Part shown: positions 42,906 to 55,918 of the stretch, in pieces
Layout: every line of letters begins with the position of its first letter
Numbering within the stretch: position 1 is the stretch's first letter
Assembly (NCBI GenBank): GCA_025084515.1
Contig: JAJAGP010001515.1
Span: forward strand, 120,230-184,229
Direction: 5' to 3'
Origin: Ancistrus triradiatus
Lineage: Eukaryota > Chordata > Actinopteri > Siluriformes > Loricariidae
DNA: 64,000 bases
Notes under the pieces: generated by a model
What the model was told of the DNA's origin: nothing
Seen by the model: only the letters and a program-made list of their open reading frames with translations
The model's database searches: none
Position numbers and translations under genes: made by a program

Positions 42906-43616
42906 TAGGCATAAGCCTCACCTTTTTTTGCTCCAAACAGCTGATGCATATAGCCAAACAGTTCCAGTTCTGTTAAGTCATTCCATAGAACTGTGATTGG
43001 AACTCAGCTGGCCTCAGCATCAGTGGCTACTCACGACAGGACAATATGCCAAATTACATCGATACGGGTCATGCAGACTGGGCCAATTAACACCGATCAG
43101 TTAACCTAAGGCACGTGTTTGGACTGTGTTAGGAAACTGGAGCACCAAGAGTAAACCCACATGGACACAGGAGTCCAAAGTCAGGTTTGAATCAGTGATC
43201 TCTGGACTTGTGATGGCTAGAGCCTCTTGATGAAAGTTGTCCTTCTCCTGACGGTAGGCATGTTTGCTGCTATGCCATAAGTTTTGATTTCGATAAAAAT
43301 GCTCCCAATGGTGTCTCTATGAATGGATTGGATATCTTATGTTAACCAAAGCCCTGTTGGTGAAATGAAATTTCTCCTCTTTCTGCTTTTGTGACAGCAT
43401 CACCATGTTTGTACCACGTCTTGAACACATCCCAGGGTGACATTTACACAAAACATCTCAAATGAGGCATAAACAGTCATTACAGAGTGCCCAATGGGTT
43501 AGTCATTTTAAGTTCAAGTGAAACAAACAAGCAGTGGGTTTTAAATACAGAAATGTTGTATAGCAGTTGAATAATTACCAGTATTAACCAAGTATCCTGC
43601 TACTCTAACATACTGG
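42906..43616. other. No gene recognised
   Basis: Mixed sequence with a scrap of the common fish repeat (GGAAACTGGAGCACCAAGAG at about 43134). No further element or coding motif was seen. Confidence 0.4.
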
Positions 43617-43758
43617 TCCTTCTCAAAAAATTAGCATATTGTGATAAAGTTAATTCTTTTCCATAATGTAATGATAAAAATTAAACTTTCATATATTTTA
43701 TGAAAACCCACAAAATTAGCATATTTCATCCGACCAATAAAAGAAAAGTGTTTTTAAT
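43617..43758 (+). mobile_element. Terminal part of a DNA transposon, cut by the gap
   Basis: TCTCAAAAAATTAGCATATTGTGAT and a later AAATTAGCATATTTCATCCG are inner and outer repeats of a Tc1-like terminus. The sequence runs into the N gap, so the rest is unknown. Confidence 0.55.
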
Positions 43759-43858
43759 NNNNNNNNNNNNNNNNNNNNNNNNNNNNNNNNNNNNNNNNNN
43801 NNNNNNNNNNNNNNNNNNNNNNNNNNNNNNNNNNNNNNNNNNNNNNNNNNNNNNNNNN
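43759..43858. other. Assembly gap (100 N)
   Basis: Exactly 100 N, the usual placeholder for a gap of unknown size. A different element lies on each side. Confidence 0.98.
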
Positions 43859-44100
43859 TTTCAATAATGTGGGTTCTGGGTGACGGTGCATGGCTACCAG
43901 CAGACAGTTGGTTAAGCCGGTCTGTCTGCTGCCTGACCCCTGCTCTGGATAGTCAGCCCCTAACCAATCGGGCCATAAGACTATGGGCAATGTTGCAGGA
44001 GATGAGAGCAGCACCCTCCCGAGTGGGATGGACACCGTCCCATCCTAAAAGGCCAGGGCTACCCTCAAAGGCTGTCCAATTGTCTGTAAAGCTGACTTTA
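43859..44100 (-). mobile_element. L2 LINE fragment (ORF1/ORF2 junction)
   Basis: The minus strand contains TGACAGGCTTAACC-like sequence and ATGCACCGTCACCCAGAAC-like words of the copy at 7750-7810, with the reading TGLTNCLLVAMHRHPEPTLL. It is cut by the gap on the left. Confidence 0.7.
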
Positions 44101-44105
44101 TACGT

Positions 44106-44107
44106 GC

Positions 44108-44163
<56 letters not shown>
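44106..44163. repeat. (AT)n(AG)n microsatellite
   Basis: About 12 AT units followed by about 15 AG units and TAGATAGA. Confidence 0.95.
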
Positions 44164-44164
<1 letters not shown>

Positions 44165-44272
44165 TAGACACACCGAACACTGAAATCCTTTGAAAAGCTG
44201 CAATAAAGACAGACTTAAGATGAATATTTCATAAAGGAGATGTCAAGATGATGATAATTATTATGTGATAAC

Positions 44273-44323
<51 letters not shown>

Positions 44324-44326
44324 AGT
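44273..44326. repeat. (CT)n(CA)n microsatellite
   Basis: About 13 CT units followed by about 13 CA units. Confidence 0.95.
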
Positions 44327-44329
44327 TTG

Positions 44330-45100
44330 TTGTGACAGTGAGATATAAAGATAATTAAGTCCAGTTATGTGTGAGGCTGTTCCCTGTCCTGATTTCCCTG
44401 AGCAATTATCCTGTTATCCTAATCCTAAACTCTGGCTCTCACCGCTTATACTGGAGAATGTGGATCTGATTAAAGCTTGTTTGATCCTGAAGTTAATTTG
44501 TTTCAGAGATCGGGGATGTATTTCTGATGTTATGCCACGCTCAATCATCAAACACTACCACACTATAACCCAGCAGATCCCCAGTTCCTCTGTCAGTGTG
44601 GCATTTGCAGGTTCTCCCTCTGTTTGAGTGGGATTATTCAGATGCTCCAGTTTCCTCCCACATTCCAAAAATTTTAGGTGAACGGTTGTCTCAAAATTGG
44701 CCTAATGTGCGAAGGTATCTGATGAGTATCATAACTTTGTTCCTGTCACAAATGGCCACTGATGTTGGCATGACATTAATAAATCAATAAAATAATTAAT
44801 TAAAATTGGTGTTGGTTATGCAGATGTTCAATACAGAACTGAGCAACTAAGAGGAGCAGAACTGGTTGATGCTTCAGGGTGTGGACAAACAGCAACAGGA
44901 TATCATCAGACCCCAATAAAGCTACCAAAATAAACATAAATGAAACTGGTGGTGCTTCCTCACCTTCCGAGCTCACTGAAATTACAAATACTCTCAAATA
45001 TGTTCATCTGAGGAATTTTTGTAATGTGTGTCCTCCAGTAAAAGGTAATCAAATGTTCTGGAGATTAACTTTACACTAAAATTAAACGATTTGCGGGAAG
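44330..45100. other. No gene recognised
   Basis: Includes a scrap of the common fish repeat (44630-44770). Short frames have no recognisable motif. Confidence 0.4.
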
Positions 45101-45419
45101 AGGCTGTAAATAAGATAAGATAAGATAAGATAAGATGCCTTTATTGTCATTGCACTGTGTACAACGAAATTGAGTAACAATCCTATGATGCTTACACATA
45201 CAATAATTAACACTAGAAGTAGAAAAATTACATAAAAATATACATTCCAGTAGAATGTTAAGAAAGGCAGTGAGGTAGTACTGGGTATTGCACATGCCCT
45301 GAGTGGCTTTATACACTGCACAGAACAACTTGCTCTGATCTAAGGTGAAAACACAGTAGTGCAGTCATTATAAATATGAATATAAGTAAGGTCAGAGTAA
45401 TGTTGTTCAGTGTTACTTT

Positions 45420-45926
45420 TCAGTGTTTGTATAACAGTCGGTTGTTAGTGTGATGTTTGGAAGTGTTCAGTTCCCGTATGGCTCTGGGGTAAAAACTGTT
45501 TTTGAGTCTATTTGTCTGGACTGTGACAGACCTGAAGCGTTTTCCAGAGGGCAGCAGGTCAAACAGATGATATCCAGGGTGAGACGGATCTTTTAGTATG
45601 TTGACTGCTCTGCTGAGACAGCGAGAGCAGAAAAGGTCCTCCAGGCTTGGCAGCGGACAGCCGATGATCTTCTGGGCAGTGTTGATGACCCTCTGAAGAG
45701 ATCTCCTTTCTGCCGCTGAGCAGCTGCTGTACCATGTCAGCACACTCTCAATGGCAGAGCAGTAGTAGGACACCAGCAGCTTCCCCTGAATGTTGTTTTT
45801 CCTGAGAGTTCTCAGGAAGTAGAGTCTCTGCTGTGCCTTCTCCACTACTGCCGTGATGTCGGTGGTCCAGGAGATGTCTTCAGAGATGTGTGTGCCCAGG
45901 AATCTGAAGGAATGGACTAGTTCCAC
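45420..45926 (-). pseudogene. Rex1/CR1-type RT C-terminal part (168 aa)
   Basis: HSFRFLGTHISEDISWTTDI, KAQQRLYFLRTLRKNNIQGK, QRVINTAQKIIGCPLPSLED and SGKRFRSVTVQTNRLKNSFY. It is homologous to the plus-strand copy at 29238-29798, with an intact end. Confidence 0.75.
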
Positions 45927-46027
45927 GCAGTCTCCATTAATGATCAGAGGTACAGGGTCTGCACGCTTTTTTCTAAAGTCAATTATTAGTTATTTTGTTT
46001 TTGAGGAGTTCAGGGTGAGATTGTTCT

Positions 46028-46576
46028 CTAAACACCACTCAGACAGCCCTTGAGGTTGGTCAGAAAGTCCTTAATCCAGAGGCAGGTGGGTTGAGAAAAT
46101 CCAAGATTCGAGAATTTTATCACCAGTCTGCTCGGTATGACTGTATTGAAGGCCGACCTAAAGTCTATGAAAAGCATCCTCACATAGCTCCCCTGGTGTT
46201 CCAGGTGAGTGAGTGCTGTGTGAAGAGCAGTGGTGATGGATCTATTAGCTTTGTAGGCAAACTGGTGTGGATCGAAGGTGGGTGGGAGAATGGCTCTGAT
46301 TTGATGTAGAACCAGTTTTTCAAAGCACTTCATTATGACTGGAGTGAGTGCGACCGGGCGATAGTCGTTATGTTCACTGATGTTAGTCCTTTTTGGCAGT
46401 GGTATGATGGTGGCAGACTTCAGACAGCTTGGTATGACAGATTGGAAAAGGGACAGGCTGAAGATTTTGGTGAAGACCACAGGGAGCTGGTCTGCACATA
46501 CCTTCAGCACCCTTCCTGTCACACGATCAGAACCAGGAGCTTTCCTGGGGTTCACTGCTCTCAGCACACGTCTCAC
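46028..46576 (-). pseudogene. Rex1/CR1-type RT N-terminal part (182 aa)
   Basis: Open frame with the NPRKAPGSDRVTGRVLK and YRPVALTPVIMKCFEKLV blocks and the first catalytic Asp region (LFIDFRSAFNTVIP). The rest of the active site is deleted. Confidence 0.75.
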
Positions 46577-47224
46577 CTCATGTTACTACACTGTGAGGAT
46601 GTTGTTGTTGGTGACTGGTGGAGGTCTTGTGTCTGTCTCTGCTGCTTTTACACTGTAGTGAGCAAAAAAACAGTTGAGCTCCTCTGCCAGTGAGTCGTCA
46701 CCTTCAACCATAGTGCAGTTCCTAGTCTTGTGATTGGTCATGGGCTGGATGCCCTGCTATACCTGTCGTGGGTCGTTGTTGGCAAAGTGGTCCTCAATCT
46801 TCCTCTTATAGGCAGTCTTAGCCTCTTTGATACCTCTCCTCAGGTTGGATCTAGCTGTGCTGTACAAGTCTCTGTCTCCAGACTTGAACGCGGTGTTGCG
46901 TTCATCGAGGAGAATTCTGACCTCCTTTGTCATCCACGGTTTTTGGTTCGGGTACACCCTGATGTTTTTGTCAATTGTGACATTAGCCACACAGTTCTTA
47001 ATGTAACAGAGTACAGTTGATGTGTACTCCTCCAGGTCCTGGTCCTCAAAGATGTCCCAGTCGGTCCTGTCAAAGCAGTCCTGCAGCTGTGAGGAAGCTC
47101 CTTCAGGCCATATCTTGACAGTCTTTGTGAGTGGTTGAACTTTCCTTTTGAGGGTGGTGTATGCAGGAGATAAAATATAGAACAGTGGTCTGACTGGTAC
47201 TGTCTTTTATTGGCTACCTAAAAA

Positions 47225-47530
47225 ATACACATATAACAAATATTACTATTTATATGATTATTATTATTATTATTATTACTACTCATAATAATAATAATAA
47301 TAATGATGATGATAATATAATCACTTATCATCATTATTAATATTATTATTAGTATTGATAATTTAGTAATATAATAATATTAATATTATTAAATTATTAT
47401 TATTACTATTATCAATATTAATATGATTAATGTTATTACTACTATTATTATAATCATTCTCATTTTTATAATTATATTATTACTTTATTATTATTATTAT
47501 TATTATTATTATATTTTATTATTTTGTAAT
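47225..47530. repeat. ATT/AAT trinucleotide-rich tract
   Basis: Almost only A and T in imperfect ATT units of both orientations, with purer runs near 47255 and 47490. Confidence 0.9.
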
Positions 47531-47575
47531 TATAATTATTATGCACTGCAGGGAGACCCGGAGGATTTACTTTTT

Positions 47576-47697
47576 GGCGCCCTCTGCCGTTGAGTTTGGC
47601 AGCTGCAGGTCATTTGTGGCACGTGTTTCCAATCACTGACAACATTCTCCAGCTCCTGGGAAGACGTACAACAGTGTGACGTCATCAGGTGACGCAA
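47576..47697. promoter_or_regulatory. Possible CTCF-like, CRE and CARE-like sites
   Basis: GGCGCCCTCTGCCG (47576-47589) resembles the CTCF core on the minus strand. TGACGTCA (47677-47684) is a full CRE palindrome and TGACGCAA (47690-47697) a C/EBP-ATF-like word. About 75 bases further, an ATG opens a 16-codon frame only. No gene was recognised, so the function is open. Confidence 0.25.
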
Positions 47698-47829
47698 ATA
47701 CACAGCTTTGCTCTCTGACTGAACTAAACACGTGTAATTGTTGCTTATTAGAGACGCTTTAGACCTGAACAACATGGAGGATAAGAAAATCTTCAGTTCA
47801 AGGACTGGGTACAAACTGTTCTAGAACCG

Positions 47830-48356
47830 CTTCAAGATTCTAGAAGCTTTACAGTCGGACCCCAGAGCACCAATCCCATCCTGAATAAACAGGAGTGCGC
47901 AGAAAGAACCAGAGGAGAGAACTGAACACCAGCCACATGTTTATTATTGATTTAAAGCATGGAAGGTCTCAAGGAGGGTTCTCCCAAAAGTACAGAGCTA
48001 GAGAGTCCCGTTCTGTTCCATAACATTAATGAGAGCTCTGTTCCACTCAGGTTCTGTAACATGGCCTAAATAAGAGCTGAACATAAGAGCAGAATCATTT
48101 GGAGTAACAGCAGGTTACTAACCAGTGAGTCGAGGACTGCACAGGATCATCACCTGTGTCTGTGTGAGGGGTGCACAAAGTTTTGCACAAAGCTACAAGT
48201 CACTATATTCAGGACTGGCATTACAAAGCCAGCCTCAGATCCAACGGAATTGTATTACTATTACTGGTAGTTACACACAACGCCCATAAGGTGGCAGCAC
48301 TGGATAAACGCTCAGAAAGGCCGTGTAATGTATAACAACCCAACACAGCGGTGCAG

Positions 48357-48357
<1 letters not shown>
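47830..48357. other. No gene recognised
   Basis: No coding motif, terminal repeat or RNA gene was recognised. A microsatellite follows. Confidence 0.4.
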
Positions 48358-48427
<70 letters not shown>

Positions 48428-48450
48428 TATACACATACATACACATACAC
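48358..48450. repeat. (AT)n with ACAC/ATAC tail
   Basis: About 28 AT units, then ACACATATACATATACACATACATACACATACACATAAACC-like sequence (listed as a mix of AC and AT). Confidence 0.9.
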
Positions 48451-48479
48451 ATAAACCTCTGTACACATCTGCAGACTCC

Positions 48480-50053
48480 AGCCACCATCAGATGGCACCC
48501 CCGCATGAATGTAGCAGGGGGTAGAGGGGATGAACGCACCCAGATTCCTCGAGTCACTGCTGCTAAAGCCTTAGGTACGAGCTGAAGCACCGAACAGAGC
48601 AGCATTTACACACCAATAACCAATCAATAATGGAGAGATTAATCAATAACCTCACACATTTATAATGCATGCAGTTTAACCCTAGATAACATCAAGTCTC
48701 GGGAGTTAGTTACATGCAGTTCAATAACTAAAAACAAAACAAAATAAACTACTCATTAAATCCAAACTACAGAAATACAAAAATAACAACGATAACCAAA
48801 AGTAATAGTAATAATAATAATAGTAACATTTAAAATAAAAACAATAATGAGTTCATTTATTTGTTTAGATTTTTTTAGTAGCTGCACCGTATAATATTTT
48901 TTTTTTTCAAAAATAAAACAATTTAATTAAAATAAAATAATGTGGTTACGCTTCAAACTAAAGCTGGAAAATTATTTTTAATTTATATTCATCATTACTT
49001 AATTTCTTCGACTAGAAAATCTTGATATTATTTGTCTGCTAAAATAAGGAAAAAAACAAGGCTGTAAAATTATTTATTTATTTTAATAATTTCTCAAATT
49101 ATTGTCTCATTAAACAATGAACTGATGTCCGTATCATTAGAAATAGATATGATTATTAAGTTTTAAAAAATGTAATTACAGTCTTCACATTTGTTTATTT
49201 AAACTTGACATTTAAATTATTGCAACTTTTAAATTAAAAACCATTTTGAGACGTGAAAATAATCTAAAACATTTTAGCTGAATAATAAATAATTACATAT
49301 TTAATTCTAAATTCTACATCTTAATCTAGGATTTTAAATTCATTTTATTTTAATCACAGTCCTGATATTTTAGTGTTATTATATAAGCTCTCTCCCACTT
49401 CATTCATTTAATGACTTTATTTATTTAAAGCGTAGAATTAGTGTTTTATATCATTCATTTTAAATATTAAAATGCATTAATTTGATCAAAAGCAGTTTGA
49501 TCCTCATTTTTTTTTTAGTTTTACACAATTTTAAAAAACCAACCTCATGGATACATTATAAATGCAGTGAGCAATAAATCTGTGGAGGAGATAAAAGGCA
49601 TATTAGGATTTGTAGCTGGAAAATTAATCCTAATTAGTGTTATGATTTAGCTGTTAGCGATGTTATAGCTATTAAAATGTAATTATAGAACGTTTAATTC
49701 TGAGTAAATGGGTTAAAGAAAAATGAAACAGTCCAAAAAAAAAAAAAAAAAAAAAGGTTTTTGTTCCTATTTTGATTATATTGTTCTAATTATTAATGAT
49801 TTATTAAAATTTTTAATCCCCATCTTTTATTTTATAAGAGATACATGTTGTAATGCAGGTTCATGTTTCAAATTCTGAACTTAAATAAAAATAAGATTTT
49901 TAAAAATTAATTAAACTTACAGAGATATAAATCAACGAAAAAGGTGAGACTATTTATGAAAATATTTTCTGATAAAAATAAAGTGTAAAACTGACTGTAA
50001 TATTGAATAAAGTCATAAATAAATACATTCATTAATTATTACACAACAAATAT
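48480..50053. other. AT-rich 3' flank of ccdc107, no gene recognised
   Basis: About 75 percent A/T with runs of A or T (for example 49735-49755). It includes the 3' untranslated region of ccdc107 at its right end. No element or coding motif was recognised. Confidence 0.5.
49826..49831 (-). terminator. Poly(A) signal AATAAA of ccdc107 (candidate)
   Basis: AATAAA on the minus strand about 225 bases beyond the stop codon. Others may exist further on in this AT-rich stretch. Confidence 0.4.
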
Positions 50054-50373
50054 TTAATCAGGCCTGGTGCGTCGACGAAGCCCCGCCCCCAACTCGTTCA
50101 TACAGGCAGTGGCCCTGCCCACTTCATCTCCACTCTCTTCTGTAATCTGTCCCTCTGTAACCCCGCCCACTTCATCCTCACATCCTTCCTCTTCATCCTC
50201 AGCATGCACACAGTCCCCACCCCCTTCATATTCAGGCTCCTCCCCCTCCAGAGTAGGCATGTTGGGGGGGCTCTGCTCTTGCCCGTCTCTCTCTGCACAT
50301 GCCCCTCTACCTGCCGTCTCCATGGCGCTCAGAGACTCGATCAGGTTGTCAAGGTTACGATCGCATGTCTCCT
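50054..50373 (-). CDS. ccdc107: ccdc107 exon 6 (last coding exon)
   Basis: 320 bases. EETCDRNLDNLIESLSAMET, a very acidic middle (EGEEPEYEGGGDC, DEEEGCEDEVGG) and ELGAGLRRRTRPD before TAA. Acceptor CCTGTTTTGCAG. Confidence 0.85.
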
Positions 50374-50504
50374 CTGCAAAACAGGAAGCGTGGGTGAGAG
50401 CTCGGCGAATCAGAGAGCTGCGTTTCTTCCTTTGTACTTTCATATGCAAGCTCAGGAGAGTGCAAACACACAGTCTCTCTCTCTCTCTCTCTCTCTCACT
50501 CACT

Positions 50505-50586
<82 letters not shown>

Positions 50587-53500
50587 ATACTAAGTCTAAA
50601 TTTGTCATTACAAACATTCATTCATTTGGAAAATAAATATAAGGGCAGTGCTCATTCATTACAGACAGTATGAACCCAAAATATTTAATGGTTTTTAAAA
50701 TAAACATCCATTTATTATTAATGCATTTCAGGCCTTAACACATTCCAAAATAACAATGTTCCTCAAAGACAGACTGGAAGGGATTTATGTAAAGTGAAAG
50801 TTTGTGAACCCTTTAGAATTTTCTATATTTCTGCATAAATATGACCAAAAACGTCATCAGATTTTCACACAAGTCCTAAAAATAGATAAAGAGAACCCAG
50901 TTACACAAATGAGACAAAAATATTATACTTGGTCATTTATTTAGCAAAAGTATGTGACCCCCCCTGTGCAGCAATAACTGCAGCTAAACGTTTCCTGTAG
51001 CTGTTGATCAGTCCCGCACACCGGCTTGGAGGAATCTTAGCCCATTCCTCTGTACAGAACAACTTCAGCTCTGGGATGTTGGTGGGTTTCCTCACATTAG
51101 CTGCTCACTTCAGGTCCTTCCACAATCCAATTTCCATTGGATTAAGGTCAGGACTTTGACTTGGCCATTCCAAAACATGAACTTTATTCTTCTGTAACCA
51201 TTCTGTTGTAGAACGGCTTGTGTTGCTTAGGTCGCTACTTGCTGCTGACCGCACCTTCTTCCTTGAGATTTCAGTTCATGGACAGATGTCCTGACATTTT
51301 TCCTTTGAATTCTCTGATAATCATTCAGAATTCATGGTTCCATCATGATGGCAAGCCGTCCCTGGCCCAGATGCAGCAAACAGGCCAAACCATTATACTA
51401 CCACCACCATGTTTTTCACAGATGGATAAGGTTCTTATGCTGAATGTCAGTGTGTTTTTCCTTTCTCAAACATAACGCTTTTCTCTTAAACCAAAAAGTT
51501 CTATCTTAGTCTCATCCATCCACAAAACATTCTTCCAATAGCCTTCTGGCTTGTCCACGTGATCTTTAGCAAACTGCAGACGAGCAGCAATGTTCTTTTT
51601 GGAGAGCAGTGGCTTTCTCCTTGCAGCCCTGCCATGCACACCATTGTTGGTCAGTGTTCTTCTGATGGTGGACTCATGAACATTAACATTAGCCAATGTG
51701 AGAGAGGCCTTCAGTTGCTTAGAAGTTACCCTGGGGACCTTCGTGACCTCACCAACTACCACTCCTGGGGAGGGTAACAATGGGCTTGAATTTCCTCCAT
51801 TTGTACACAATCTGTCTGACTGTGGATTGGTGGAGTCCAAACTCTTTAGAGATGGTTTTGTAACCTTTTCCAGCCTGATGAGTGTCAACAGCTCTTTTTC
51901 TGAGGTCCACAGAAATCTCCTTTGTACTTACCATGATACACTTCCACAAACGTGTTGTGAAGAGCAGACTTTGATAGATCCCTGTTCTTTAAATAAAACA
52001 GGGTGCCCACTCACACCTGATTGGCATCCCATTGATTGAAAACACCTAACTCTAATTTCACCTTCAAATTAACTGCTAATCCTAGAGGTTCACATACTTT
52101 TGCCACTCACTAACATGTAATAATGGATCATTTTCCTCAATGAATAAATAAAGATGTATCGTACTTTTGTCTCATTTGTGTAACTGGGTTCTCTTTATCT
52201 ACTTTTATGAGTTGTTTGAAAATCTGATGATGTTTTAGGTCATATTTATGCATTAATATAGACAATTCTAAAGGGTTCACAAACTTTCAAGCACCACTGT
52301 ATTTCTCCCTCTACAGAGTATAATATACTTCTCAAAAAAATAAAGGGAACCCTTAAACACCACAATATAACTCCAAGTAAATCAAAATTCTGTGAAATCA
52401 AACTGTCCACTTAGGAAGAAACACTGACTGACAATCAGTTTCACATGCTGTTGTGCAAATGGAATAGCCAACAGGTGGAAATTATTGGCAATTAGCAAGA
52501 CGCACTCAATAAAGGAGTGGTTCTGCAGGTGGGGACCACAGACCACTTCTCAGTACCTATGCTTTCTGGCTGATGTTTTGGTCACTTTTGAATGTTGGTG
52601 GTGCTTTCACACTCAGGTAGCATGAGACGGACTCTAAACAACCCACCACTTGTCATCCATGACGGCACCTCAAATGCGAGCTGTGGCAAGATGTTTGCTT
52701 TGTCTGTCAACGTAGTGTCCAGAGGCGGGAGGTGCTACCAGGAGACAACAGTAACACAGGGACGTGGAGGAGGCCGTAGGAGGGCACCAACCTAGCAAGC
52801 AGGAACCGCCTACCTCCGCCTTTGCCAGGAGGAAACAGGAAGAGCACGCCCGTTCCCCCAAGACCTATCGATTGAGCACATCTGGGACATCATGGGACAC
52901 TCACCATCGTCAACGTTTCACCACAGACTTGTCCAGGAGTTTGCGGATGTTTAGTCGCAGGTCTGGGAGGAGACCCCTCAGGAGACCATCCACCACCTCA
53001 TCAGGAGCATGCCCAGGCGTTGTAGGGAGGTCATACAGTCACGTGGAGACCACACGCAATACTGAGCCTCATTTTGACTTGTTTTAAGGACATTACATCA
53101 AAGTTGGATCAGCCTGTAGTGTGTTTTTCCACTTTAATTTTGTGTGTGACTCCAAATCCATTCCTCCATTGGTTAATAAATTGGATTTCCATTGATGATT
53201 TTTGTGTGATTTTTTTGTCAGCACATTCAACTTTGTACAGAATAAAGTATTCAATGAGAATATTTAATTCATTCAGATCTAGGATGTGTTATTTGAGTGT
53301 TCCCTTTATTTTTTGAGCAGTGTATCATTAAACCATTCCGAATCTGGAGGAATTTCCTAAAAAGCCTAAACTGGAGAGGGTGATCTCCCCTTCCTCAGGC
53401 GGCACTGCATCAAGAACCGTCATTCATCAATAGCTGATAGAACCACATGGACAAGGGATTCCTTTATCAAACCTTTATCAAGCTCTACAATACAGAGTTA

Positions 53501-54419
53501 CATTCACAGATACCACTTAAAACGTTACTGTGCTAAAAAGAAGCCTTATGTTATAACCATGTCCAGAAGGGGCATCGGCTTCTCTGGGCTCGGAGGTATC
53601 TGGGATGGACCATCATACAGTGGGGACGGGGATTGTGCTCAGACCCATCAGTATCACAGAGCTTTTTGGGACCATAGAGGAAAAAAGGAGCTTCTGGGAC
53701 AGACCAACACCCAGTGGGAACGGCGTGGAAGAAGAGGGCATGGGTACTGGACTGGCCCGTCTGCAGTCCTGACCGGTCCCAAGTAGAGAATGTGGGGAGA
53801 ATGTGGGGAGAACTTTGAAACAAAAAAAAATGACACCACAAAGACGACCCCATACTGTTCCACACCTTCAGACGTGTTTGGAGGAAGAATGGAACAAAAC
53901 AGCACCTGAAACACCAAATCGCTTGGTATCCATGGTGACAAAATAGCTCTAAAGTGTGGTGATAAGCATTGGGATGTGGGAAACGTTTTACCGTCTACCT
54001 TTTTTTGGAATGTGTTGTAAGCCTGAAATAAAGGAATGAATGTTTATTAACCAGAGAAAACATGAAATATGTTCGATTCATACCATCTGCAATGAATTAA
54101 AAGTCAAAGTAAATGTAAGAAAATCTGCATATTTTATCAATTTGCATTTTCCATACCGTCCCAACTTTTTCTGATGTGGGGTTTCTAATTTGTGTGTGTG
54201 TGCAATTAAGCTCTGTATCTGTATAAACTCAATCCAGATGGACCCGGTCCATGTGTCCGGTGTGTGTGTGTGTGTGTGTGTTACCTCCAGGTGCACAGTG
54301 CATGCCCCGTTTCTTCATTAGGTGACGGATACACTGCAGCTGGGTCATGATCTCATTCTTCTGCTCCATCGCCACTGACTTCACACTAACACCCACACAC
54401 ACACAGAGACATGTTTTAG

Positions 54420-54461
<42 letters not shown>

Positions 54462-54898
54462 ACGTACCAGTTAGTGAGCGGATCGAGCTGGGTGAGGATG
54501 GAGTTTAGCATCTTCTCCGTCTGAGCCAAACGTTGCTCCAGTTCATTCAGCTGATTCTCTAAAAACACACACACACTCCATGTTTTAGGCCTGCTTTGTC
54601 CCTGGTCAGGGTCATGGGGGTTCTGGAGTATAAAGCCACACACACAGACACAAACAGACACACACAGAGTTATACCCGTTTCCTCTGATTTCCTGAGTCC
54701 TTCTGCTGTTCTCTCTCTCTGAGCTCTCGATTCATCAGCAGATTTAATCTACAAAATACCAAAAACATTATTAATAATAATAACAATAATAATAACAACA
54801 ATAACATTATTATTATTATTAATAATAACAATAATAATTATTATTATTGAAATAATAATTTAAATAATGTAAATAATATAAATAATAACAACAACAAT

Positions 54899-54932
<34 letters not shown>

Positions 54933-55228
54933 TTAATAATAATACTAATAATGTATACTGTACATAATGGTAATAACATAAATCATGATAATAATAAATG
55001 TAAAAAAATTATATAAATAAAAACAGCAAGTAATAACATTTAAAAATTTTATTTTAAAATAAAAATGCAAGTAATAACATCAATAATAATATAAAAAAAT
55101 AAATAATAAAAATAGTAATACAAATAACAACAATAGTAATAATATAAATATTAATAACACTAACAACAACAATATAAATAATAATGATAATAAAAATAAG
55201 TACCTAATGAGTAATATTTATTTAATGA

Positions 55229-55279
<51 letters not shown>

Positions 55280-55918
55280 TAAGTATCTTGACTACTAATT
55301 ACAGATATTTAATTATTACTAAAAAGATAAGTATTTATGATTAACATTAATAATACTGATAATAATTAATACTTAATGATTAATCATATTTAATGACTCC
55401 AAATAACTAATAATAAATACATATTGATTGTTATTAATAATAACAATAAAATAATAATAAGTATTATAATAAAACGCAACCCTGAAATGGATAAGCGGTA
55501 CAGAAGATAAGATGAGATTTGAACCCTGGACCTTCTGGCAAATAGCCCAGTACCCTAATTTCTTAACCACCAAGTATTTAAAGATCAATACTAATAATAA
55601 CAGCATGTTCTTAATGATTATTAATAGTTAGTATTTATATATAATATACATTAGTAGGTAATGCTTAACAGTAATAAACAACTGATGATCAGTAATCAAT
55701 AACCTTGAGGAACTTGTAAGCAGCAAACAGTCCCACTGCGATGGCATACAGGGGCATAAGAGTAAAAACATAACCCTTAGTGCTGTTGTTATTATTACTG
55801 CTGCTTCCTTTAGCTTTCTCTTTCCTCATCTCCTGTTCCACCATCCTCTGCACCTGCTGCACACCGTCTGGCCCCGCCCACTCAGGGATGGAGCCAAGCC
55901 CAGGGTGAGGACCTGCAC

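Larger units (their letters stand above)
45105..47170 (-). mobile_element. Rex1/CR1-type LINE with deleted RT active site
   Basis: Minus-strand order: linker (46757-46990: VYPNQKPWMTKEVRILLDER), RT fingers (46028-46576: VNPRKAPGSDRVTGRVLKVC, EHNDYRPVALTPVIMKCFEK, HPHQFAYKANRS-type block, MLFIDFRSAFNTVIPSRL), then thumb and C-terminal part (45420-45926), and the 3' tail of four to five ATCTT units at 45110-45130. Between the fingers and the thumb the GxPQG and FADD blocks are missing: FLTNLKGCLSGV is followed after about 90 bases by the thumb. It is an internal deletion of perhaps 200-250 bases. Confidence 0.8.

Noticed and set aside
47773..47823. 16-codon ORF after the CRE
   Set aside because: Too short, no homology, no convincing splice donor in frame.
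50067..50636. Plus-strand ORFs of 129 and 189 aa opposite ccdc107 exon 6
   Set aside because: They are the complement of the coding exon and the CT/CA repeat. The minus-strand exon has splice border, phase and homology.
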